Assembly: GCA_964392345.1 (NCBI GenBank)
Contig: CAYMPQ010000057.1
Span: 1-11,325, forward strand
Length of the DNA stretch: 11,325 nucleotides
Source of the DNA: JAUVXY01 sp964392345
GTDB taxonomy: Bacteria > Actinomycetota > Humimicrobiia > Humimicrobiales > Humimicrobiaceae
Direction: 5' to 3'
Part shown: one piece after another, positions 6,877-11,325 of the stretch
Layout of the letters: each line of letters starts with the position of its first letter
Position numbering within the stretch: position 1 is the first letter of the stretch
Notes under the pieces: model-generated
Databases searched by the model: none
Seen by the model: the letters and a program-made list of their open reading frames with translations, nothing else
What the model was told of the DNA's origin: nothing
Made by a program: the position numbers and the translations under genes

Positions 6877-7650
6877 TTAAACATTGGGTTTTAGATCAGG
6901 AATACTTAAATTCTCAAAAAAAGATCTCATTTTGTCTGCTTCAATCTCTTTTTTGTAAACAATTATATTAGAGTTTTCGCTTTTCTCTCTTAATGCGTAG
7001 TTTAAGTTTTTAATAATATTAGATTTAGAGAAAGGCTTTCTAATTTCTTTTTTAGGCATTATTTGAACAGATTCATACAAATCGATCTTAAGAGTATTTG
7101 CTAGCATATATAGGTCATAAAAGTCTCGATATCTAAATCTATCGTTAGTTGCTCGTATTTTTTCTGAACAAATTTCTATCGGATCCATTACATTTACCTT
7201 GAAAGTTAATTCCCATTTATTTTTATAAGCTTTGGTTATACTTGGAAGATACACATCTTGAAGTTTGTCAACTTCGACTTTTATACTATTGGGCATATCC
7301 AGTATCCCCGTGAATTTTAAACGTTCTATCTTAATTGTTGCCCGCGATACATATTCTTTCTTTATCTCAAGAAAATTAAACCTATTAAATAAAGCTTTAA
7401 AATCATCTAATAAAATCGCCTTATCAAGTGATGTAAAGTCAAGATCTTCTGAAAAACGTAGTTGCTTTATATAGCAATGGTAGATAGCTGTCCCTCCTTT
7501 GAAGACCAACTGCTTCCCCAGGGATGATTGTGAGATTATCTTCATAGTTAAAGCTAGAAAATAATCTTTTTCAGCATCATGCAAAGGATACCCTAATACT
7601 TTCTTTGCAGTATACTCCAATTTTTCCCGAGTAATTCTTTGGATAATCAC
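6877..7650 (-). CDS. abiEii: AbiEii-family nucleotidyltransferase toxin (type IV TA)
   Basis: The toxin of an AbiE type IV toxin-antitoxin and abortive-infection module. Members are DNA-polymerase-beta-like nucleotidyltransferases (DUF1814) that arrest growth; some characterised relatives modify tRNA. The 257-residue protein has every expected motif. KGGTAIYHCY (51-60) and RFSEDLDF (65-72) form the G-G...D-x-D catalytic loop. KVEVD (124-128) supplies the likely third acidic residue. EKIRATNDRFRYRDFYDLYM (163-182) is the conserved helix of the family. No truncation is visible. The start codon overlaps the antitoxin stop by four bases (ATGA), so translation is probably coupled and the pair is co-transcribed from the promoter near 8440. 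The length is slightly short for the family (often 270-310) but includes the C-terminal region. Confidence 0.92.
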   Translation of the reverse strand: MIIQRITREKLEYTAKKVLGYPLHDAEKDYFLALTMKIISQSSLGKQLVFKGGTAIYHCYIKQLRFSEDLDFTSLDKAILLDDFKALFNRFNFLEIKKEYVSRATIKIERLKFTGILDMPNSIKVEVDKLQDVYLPSITKAYKNKWELTFKVNVMDPIEICSEKIRATNDRFRYRDFYDLYMLANTLKIDLYESVQIMPKKEIRKPFSKSNIIKNLNYALREKSENSNIIVYKKEIEADKMRSFFENLSIPDLKPNV

Positions 7651-8417
7651 TTGACTTGTTCTTCTAAAATTGAATCATAGTAAATACGCCATTTATTATT
7701 AAACGTCTCTGACGATGAGAACATATATGAAGTGGAAGTATTGCTTTTATCTAGTAGTAAATAGACATTGCTTGAATCTTTGTTAATAAGATCCAACAAA
7801 ATTCCGAAAGTTTTTATTGTCACTTTTGAATATTTTCCTAAATATTTAAGAAACCAATCTTGATTAAATTCATCATAAGAATATTGTAACTTTTCCAATA
7901 CAAGACTTACAGAATTAATTGTACGCTGATACTCAAGCAAATCAATTAAAGCACGTTCTTTAAATGCTATTCTTGCAATACCTCCATCTACATCTTCTTC
8001 ATTCCAACCGAAATAATTCTTACTTCGAACTTTTATGTATTTGTATTGAACACCCTCAAGCTTTTTTAACAAATACTGCTTTGTACTTATAGATCTATAC
8101 CTTTTAATGCTCTGATCAAATAATCCATGGAACTTTAAAGCAGCTTCAAAAGAAACAAACGATTCCTCCCCTATTAGATTGGCAATCTTATAATTTGATA
8201 CAGAAGTAAACCCGAGACTTCCCAACTTTGAAATATAATAAAGCCCACGTCTTAGTTTAACAACCCAACCTTCTTTTATTAACTTATAGATTTTATCATT
8301 TATATTCTTGTATTCTGATAGAAGTTCTTTAAGTTGTTCGTAGGTAACCGTTCTCCCAAATTGAATAAGAGCTTGTTCTAAGATTATTAATTTTTGTTTG
8401 TTACGATTATTATTCAT
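7647..8417 (-). CDS. abiEi: AbiEi-family antitoxin / autorepressor (type IV TA)
   Basis: A 256-residue antitoxin for the AbiEii toxin. The N-terminal winged helix (about 10-60) runs from LIILEQALIQFGRTVTYEQL to YKLIKEGWVVKLRRGLYYI. The family hallmark ESFVSFEAALKFHGLF (about 85-100) follows, and then a C-terminal domain needed for antitoxicity in characterised homologues. In type IV systems the antitoxin does not bind the toxin stably. It also represses its own promoter through the N-terminal domain, which fits the inverted repeat found just upstream. The ATG at 8417 is the only reasonable start, because no other methionine comes before the hallmark block, yet it has no Shine-Dalgarno. Four-base overlap with abiEii. 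Intact. Confidence 0.9.
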   Translation of the reverse strand: MNNNRNKQKLIILEQALIQFGRTVTYEQLKELLSEYKNINDKIYKLIKEGWVVKLRRGLYYISKLGSLGFTSVSNYKIANLIGEESFVSFEAALKFHGLFDQSIKRYRSISTKQYLLKKLEGVQYKYIKVRSKNYFGWNEEDVDGGIARIAFKERALIDLLEYQRTINSVSLVLEKLQYSYDEFNQDWFLKYLGKYSKVTIKTFGILLDLINKDSSNVYLLLDKSNTSTSYMFSSSETFNNKWRIYYDSILEEQVK

Positions 8418-8460
8418 AATAGATAATACGCATTATAGCAGACTATCTATTATTAAACAA
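8416..8460 (-). promoter_or_regulatory. abiE promoter with 10-bp inverted repeat operator; near-leaderless
   Basis: On the minus strand, TTGTTT (8460-8455) and a perfect TATAAT (8437-8432) are separated by exactly 17 bases. An exact inverted repeat, ATAATAGATA (8416-8425) with TATCTATTAT (8444-8453), flanks the -10. One arm falls in the spacer and the other reaches the start codon. The likely transcription start is only about 6-10 bases before the ATG, leaving no room for a normal ribosome site. AbiEi proteins are known to repress by binding inverted repeats in their promoters, so this is probably the operator. Confidence 0.7.
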
Positions 8461-8483
8461 ATAGATTTTATGTTAAAATTTTA

Positions 8484-8513
8484 TGGCGGGGAGGGACGCA
8501 ACCAATTCGAACT
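8484..8513 (-). other. tRNA 3'-end-like sequence, not a full tRNA
   Basis: Read on the minus strand this stretch contains AGTTCGAAT, resembling a T-arm, and finishes TCCCTCCCCGCCA, like the acceptor end plus CCA of bacterial serine tRNAs. About five extra bases separate the two parts and no tRNA body lies upstream. It is not a functional tRNA. Short 3' tRNA pieces are typical scars of integrase-mediated insertion (att sites), which would fit the mobile debris beside it. The likeness is moderate and may be chance. Confidence 0.28.
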
Positions 8514-8522
8514 ATTTCTGAA

Positions 8523-8801
8523 ATGTCCGTTCATATTAAAATATTACCTGCAAGACAGATTCCTTTATACCAAAAACTATCTGTAAAAGCAAAACAGCTG
8601 CATGCTTTGGGTATGTCTTATCATAAGATCGCTAAAAGATTGAATACGAGCGAGGCCGCTACTGTGAGAGCTATTATTTCCAGACTGAAGTATGCTTTTT
8701 TCTATAAACATAAGTCATTTCTATTTTACTATTTGTGTGTTTATATATATAGACATTATTATTACAATAAATCCTATGTCCGCGAATACTGCCACTGTTA
8801 A
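8523..8801 (+). CDS. Small helix-turn-helix ORF, probably a mobile-element remnant
   Basis: The first 50 or so residues contain RQIPLYQKLSVKAKQLHALG (11-30), then MSYHKIAKRLNTSEAATVRA (31-50), a clear helix-turn-helix. I recall very similar short HTH pieces (IPLYQ-x-x-x-x-KA-x-x-L-x-x-LGM-x-x-x-x-IAK-x-L) near recombinases and integration debris in environmental genomes. The remaining 40 residues are rich in tyrosine and phenylalanine and look like non-coding DNA read through, so the true domain probably ends near 8690. No ribosome site is convincing. The frame is open upstream to about 8490, through the tRNA-like sequence. It could be a free DNA-binding peptide or the tail of a lost recombinase. 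Confidence 0.42.
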   Translation: MSVHIKILPARQIPLYQKLSVKAKQLHALGMSYHKIAKRLNTSEAATVRAIISRLKYAFFYKHKSFLFYYLCVYIYRHYYYNKSYVREYCHC

Positions 8802-8910
8802 CAAAGCCGCTTTACAATACAGGATCAGAAAACCCCAGTATAGTCCATATTATCAGTGTATTGAAGATAACTTCGAGGTGTTCTATAATTTAATGGTGCT
8901 GAATTTTTAG
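8776..8910 (+). pseudogene. Remnant of an IS91-type transposase, N-terminal part
   Basis: From ATG 8776 the frame encodes 44 residues: a short leader, then ALQYRIRKPQYSPYYQCIED and NFEVF, ending at TAG 8910 after an unrelated tail. IS91-type transposases start with a similar block (Y-R-x-R-x-P-x-x-S-x-x-YQ-x-x-x-x-x-FE-x-F) just before their zinc-binding domain. Everything after that block is gone. This piece and the C-terminal piece at 2802-3017 share an orientation but are in the wrong order and about 5.8 kb apart, so they are not simply one interrupted gene. The match is short; I judge the family call probable. Confidence 0.6.
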
Positions 8911-8942
8911 GAATAAGATGATTAATTTAAGGCATTTAAAAA

Positions 8943-8971
8943 TTGCAAGCATATTCAATTAATATTATAGA
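8943..8971 (+). promoter_or_regulatory. Candidate promoter of the threonine aldolase gene
   Basis: TTGCAA (8943-8948) and TATAGA (8966-8971) are 17 bases apart, with a predicted start about 40 bases before the ATG. An AAAGG site (9011-9015, five bases before the ATG) follows. Spacing and both boxes are acceptable for sigma70. The call rests on motif match and position only. Confidence 0.4.
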
Positions 8972-9020
8972 ATTATTTTTTATCGAAAACCCGGTTTGTA
9001 AATACTAGAAAAAGGTAAAA

Positions 9021-10061
9021 ATGGAACTGGTTGATCTAAGAAGTGACACTGTAACAAAACCTACAGAAGAAATGCTTGATGCAATGCGTAGTGCAAAAGT
9101 AGGTGATGATGTTTACGGCGATGACCCTACTGTTAACTTGCTTGAGAAAAAAGCTGCAAATATTTTAGGAAAAGAATCTGCATTATTTGTTCCTTCAGGA
9201 ACATTTGGAAATCAACTTGCTTTGTTAACACATACCAATAGAGGAGATGAAGTTATTATTCCAGAAAGTAACCATATTGTTTTGCATGAAGTAGGTGCAG
9301 CTTCAGTTATTGCAGGTGTGCAGCTATGCCTGCTGCATGACTGTCTGGGAAAAATAAATATAGAAGAACTAAAGTCACTATATCGAGAAGAAGATATCCA
9401 CTATCCAAATACAGGGCTTGTATGTACAGAAAATGCACATTCTTCAGGTTCTGTCGTCCCTATAGAGAATATGAAGAATGTTTATCATTTTGCCAAATCA
9501 GTTGAAGTTCCAGTTCATCTTGACGGAGCAAGAATCTTTAATGCTGCTACAGCAATGAATATTGATGCTAAAGAAATAGCAAAACATTGCGATTCAGTTA
9601 TGTTCTGTCTTTCTAAAGGATTATGTTCACCAGTTGGTTCTATTTTAGCAGGTGGAAAAAGTTTTATTAAAAAAGCCAGAAAAAATAGAAAATTAATGGG
9701 CGGGGGAATGCGCCAGGTTGGATATTTAGCAGCAGCAGGCTTAATCTCACTGGATAAAATGACTTTAAGACTTAATGAAGATCACAAAAACGCTAAATAT
9801 CTTGCAAACCGTTTAGAGGAGACCGGAATATTCAAAATATTGAAAGATAGATTAGATATAAATATGGTATTTTTTAAAACAAATGATAAGAGCTTTAATG
9901 AAAAAAGTTTTATTGAGTTTTTAAATAAACATAAAATTAAAATAAATCCAACCTATCAGGATGAATTTCGATTTGTAACACATTATTGGGTAACGAGAGA
10001 AAAAATAGATTATTTAATTGATGTTATCTATAAATATACATCAAAATTAAAGAAGAATTAA
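9021..10061 (+). CDS. ltaE: Low-specificity L-threonine aldolase (PLP enzyme)
   Basis: A 346-residue cytosolic fold-type I PLP enzyme that should cleave L-threonine or L-allo-threonine to glycine and acetaldehyde. The N-terminus DLRSDTVTKPTEEMLDAM (5-22), GDDVYGDDPTVNLLE (28-42) and FVPSGTFGNQLAL (56-68) are family signatures. NHIVLHEVGA (84-93) carries the histidine that stacks on the cofactor. HLDGARIFNAA (166-176) holds the aspartate that contacts the pyridine nitrogen and the phosphate-site arginine. SVMFCLSKGLCSPVGS (192-207) contains the Schiff-base lysine K199. GGGMRQVGYLAAAG (227-240) is the usual C-terminal motif. The length matches the family. A good AAAGG site precedes the start. 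It stands alone, between IS91 debris and a TA module. Some relatives prefer other beta-hydroxy amino acids, so the exact substrate range is open. Confidence 0.94.
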   Translation: MELVDLRSDTVTKPTEEMLDAMRSAKVGDDVYGDDPTVNLLEKKAANILGKESALFVPSGTFGNQLALLTHTNRGDEVIIPESNHIVLHEVGAASVIAGVQLCLLHDCLGKINIEELKSLYREEDIHYPNTGLVCTENAHSSGSVVPIENMKNVYHFAKSVEVPVHLDGARIFNAATAMNIDAKEIAKHCDSVMFCLSKGLCSPVGSILAGGKSFIKKARKNRKLMGGGMRQVGYLAAAGLISLDKMTLRLNEDHKNAKYLANRLEETGIFKILKDRLDINMVFFKTNDKSFNEKSFIEFLNKHKIKINPTYQDEFRFVTHYWVTREKIDYLIDVIYKYTSKLKKN

Positions 10062-10452
10062 CTGCAGGGGAAAAGATATTTTTTTTGCTAATAAGCGAAA
10101 ACTTAATTGATTATAGCTTGCTTTTATGCGAATTGTTTTCACTAAATATTCTTATATATTATATGAAATCAAGTTAAACTTTAATCAGTGTTAAATTGTT
10201 TTAATTTTAACAAATTTCACTATTTACGCAAAATTTATTAAATCAAACAAAAGTCAAATGAAAATACAAGATTATATTCCTAAACAGTAAAAATGTTATC
10301 TTTATTCTTTGAAAGAGTACTTTACTTTTAAGAATATTAATTTAGGAGAGTTTGTTTCCATAAAGATATTTTATTATAATGCTCTCATATACCATCACAC
10401 ACCAAAAAGGCATGGAATTCCAGGTTAAAAAAAGACTCCGGGAATAAAAATG
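10062..10452. other. 391-bp AT-rich gene-free stretch
   Basis: Between the convergent aldolase and PIN genes I see no protein with family resemblance. There are weak AT-rich dyads: GTTAAA/TTTAAC (10190-10195 with 10206-10211), nested with AAATTGTT/AACAAATTT. No GC-rich terminator hairpin is seen. The 14-mer TGCTCTCATATACC near 10379-10392 is identical to one inside the IS91 remnant at about 2961-2974, where it encodes CSHIP. This may be a third transposase scrap or chance. Confidence 0.45.
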
Positions 10453-10896
10453 TTATGATTTTGAACCAATGATTTTTTTTATTTTTTCCAGATTTAAGAA
10501 ATCTTTTGGAGTTAGAACATTTATATCTAAATCTTTATAATCGGAGATATCTCTTGTTATTAAATTATTTATATTATTATTTAATGCAATAAAGTATTGA
10601 ACCCCATCCTCAAAGTCCTTAAATTTAGAGTTTAATGATTCTCCTATTTCCTTATCTGTAAATGGTAAAACATTTAAAATAGATCTTAGTTTTGAAATTG
10701 TTTTTAAAGCAGTTTTTTTATCTCTGTTACTGTTTATAATATAGTAGCAATTTGCTATTATCAGAGATGATGTAAAACCTGAAAAATAGTTTCTTTCAAT
10801 TAGAGATAGTACCTTTTGGGAATTAGGGAAAAAGGGTTCTCTTTTTAAAACTATATCCAGAATAATATCAGTGTCTATAAATAATTTTTCTATCAT
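10453..10896 (-). CDS. PIN-domain toxin (VapC-like RNase) of a type II TA module
   Basis: A 147-residue PIN-domain protein, the expected size for a VapC-type toxin that cuts RNA with Mg2+. Acidic positions fit: D8 in FIDTDIILD, D97 in DFEDGVQYFIAL and D116 in LITRDISDY. The second acidic position of classical PIN domains is N49 (SSLIIANCYYII), an asparagine common in a subgroup I recall, so it need not mean loss of activity. The hydrophobic core patterns FTSSLIIANCYYI and NNLITRD are typical. Its ATG overlaps the antitoxin stop by four bases (ATGA), so translation is likely coupled and the toxin made after the antitoxin. It appears complete. The target RNA is unknown. Confidence 0.88.
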   Translation of the reverse strand: MIEKLFIDTDIILDIVLKREPFFPNSQKVLSLIERNYFSGFTSSLIIANCYYIINSNRDKKTALKTISKLRSILNVLPFTDKEIGESLNSKFKDFEDGVQYFIALNNNINNLITRDISDYKDLDINVLTPKDFLNLEKIKKIIGSKS

Positions 10897-11135
10897 ACAA
10901 ATCTCTTAGTTAATGCTTCTTCTAAAAGTTCCTTATCCGATTTTGTTGTAGTAAACTTAGCTATTCCTGATAATTCTTTGGTAATTGGCGGTATCTTATT
11001 GTTGTTAATTCCAGAGGATAAAGTTTTAAAATAAAGCTCTATTATTCCTGACAGGCTCATATTATTTTTTTTGGCATATACTTTTGCAGCTTCGATTACT
11101 TTATTATTTAAGGTTAATGTTAATTTTTTTGTCAT
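10893..11135 (-). CDS. RHH-like antitoxin of the PIN toxin (DUF6364-like)
   Basis: The correct start is the ATG at 11135, preceded by GGAGG with five-base spacing, and gives 80 residues. A longer frame reaching 11321 has no support, because it runs through the promoter and into an AlkD fragment. MTKKLTLTLNNKVIEAAKVY (1-20) gives the ribbon strand and first helix. KKNNMSLSGIIELYFKTLSS (22-41) gives the second helix, matching ribbon-helix-helix DNA-binding antitoxins (DUF6364-like). The C-terminal part (ITKELSGIAK, then KELLEEALTKRFV) is the usual toxin-binding tail. It should bind the two palindromes in its own promoter and neutralise the PIN toxin. Four-base overlap with the toxin gene. Confidence 0.85.
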   Translation of the reverse strand: MTKKLTLTLNNKVIEAAKVYAKKNNMSLSGIIELYFKTLSSGINNNKIPPITKELSGIAKFTTTKSDKELLEEALTKRFV

Positions 11136-11156
11136 ACCGGCCTCCATTAAATTCTT

Positions 11157-11195
11157 ACACGTGTTAATATAGTATAAATCACACGTGTTTGTCAA
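11157..11195 (-). promoter_or_regulatory. TA promoter with two ACACGTGT operator palindromes
   Basis: On the minus strand an exact TTGACA (11195-11190) and TATATT (11171-11166) lie 18 bases apart. The perfect 8-bp palindrome ACACGTGT occurs at 11181-11188, just inside the spacer after the -35, and again at 11157-11164, just past the -10. The centres are 24 bp apart, a little over two helical turns. RHH antitoxins bind paired palindromes as dimers of dimers, so autorepression is the natural reading. The GGAGG site and ATG follow about 20-30 bases downstream. Confidence 0.75.
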
Positions 11196-11249
11196 CTTTT
11201 TTAAATAAACTAACCTTGTGAATTGGATAGTATCTCCGCAGTTTTTTTC

Positions 11250-11325
11250 AAACTCTTCTTCCCTTTTACTCCATTCTATAGCTTTTTTATATGCCAGTGG
11301 CACCTTTCCAAATAAATTCATGATT
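11250..11325 (-). pseudogene. Internal fragment of an AlkD-like gene, cut by the window edge
   Basis: The minus strand from the window edge reads MNLFGKVPLAYKKAIEWSKR, then EEEF, before resemblance stops near 11250. AlkD-family proteins have this segment in mid-protein (C-x-NLFDKTPFAY-x-KA-x-EWS-x-R-x-EEFVKRAGF, from memory). The ATG at 11321 is therefore probably an internal methionine and the gene continues to the right outside the window. Its 3' part has been replaced by the promoter of the RHH-PIN module. Whether the left part is intact beyond the edge cannot be seen. Upstream of the TA promoter this frame does not encode part of the antitoxin. Confidence 0.58.

Noticed and set aside
8484..8600. 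Complete tRNA gene on the minus strand
   Set aside because: Only the 3' end looks tRNA-like. The T-arm to acceptor spacing is about five bases too long and no anticodon or D arm can be folded upstream.
8692..8801. Tyrosine/phenylalanine-rich tail of the HTH ORF as a membrane segment
   Set aside because: The DNA is simple AT-rich sequence and the composition is not that of a clean transmembrane helix; it is more likely read-through past the domain end.
10190..10217. AT-rich dyads after the aldolase gene as a terminator
   Set aside because: The stems are short, lack G+C and have no following T-run.
10300..10452. Missing 3' part of the AlkD gene on the far side of the RHH-PIN module
   Set aside because: The minus-strand translation shows none of the expected AlkD C-terminal motifs, so the module did not simply insert into one alkD gene.
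11136..11321. N-terminal extension of the RHH antitoxin to 142 residues
   Set aside because: It runs through the TTGACA/TATATT promoter and operators and into AlkD-like sequence; the ATG at 11135 has a GGAGG site and starts exactly at the RHH domain.
1..11325. CRISPR array
   Set aside because: No regularly spaced repeats of 23-40 bases are present; the only tandem repeat seen is the 13-bp pair at 18-43.

Overview
The window is AT-rich bacterial DNA (about one third G+C by eye). Bacterial features are Shine-Dalgarno-like sites before several genes, sigma70-like promoters (TTGACA/TATATT, TTGTTT/TATAAT), ABC-F and ArsR proteins, and type II and type IV toxin-antitoxin (TA) modules. I cannot name the organism. 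An arsenic operon plus a protein of the DUF6125 type would fit an anaerobic or sediment lineage, but that is inference.

Layout. (1) 1-2770: a minus-strand arsenic operon read arsM -> arsR -> acr3 (arsenite methyltransferase, arsenic-responsive repressor, arsenite efflux permease), with a promoter/inverted-repeat region upstream of arsM and a perfect 12-bp palindrome between arsM and arsR. (2) 2800-4350: gene wreckage on the plus strand. It holds the C-terminal piece of an IS91-type transposase, then an ABC-F ATPase open frame that lacks its N-terminus and has its ABC motifs in a shuffled order. (3) 4559-6651: two plus-strand genes that look intact, a 161-aa cysteine-containing protein resembling DUF6125 / aminothiazoline-carboxylate-hydrolase-like proteins and a 424-aa GNAT-type acyltransferase. 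(4) 6700-8460: a complete AbiEi/AbiEii type IV TA operon on the minus strand. Its promoter carries a 10-bp inverted repeat and the transcript seems to have almost no leader. The N-terminal stub of an AlkD-like DNA glycosylase lies just downstream. (5) 8480-8910: debris consisting of a tRNA-3'-end-like sequence, a small helix-turn-helix ORF and the N-terminal piece of an IS91-type transposase. (6) 9021-10061: an intact low-specificity L-threonine aldolase. (7) 10453-11325: a type II TA module (RHH-like antitoxin and PIN-domain toxin, minus strand) with two ACACGTGT palindromes in its promoter, and next to it a second, internal piece of an AlkD-like gene at the window edge.

The region reads as an accessory or genomic-plasticity zone: one metal-resistance operon, two TA modules and at least five gene remnants. 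Two families (IS91 transposase and AlkD) each appear as two non-overlapping fragments lying in the wrong relative order for a simple insertion. I see no convincing new multi-gene system. The most unusual items are the permuted ABC-F frame, the misordered fragment pairs bordering the TA modules, and the two TA promoters with recognisable operators.
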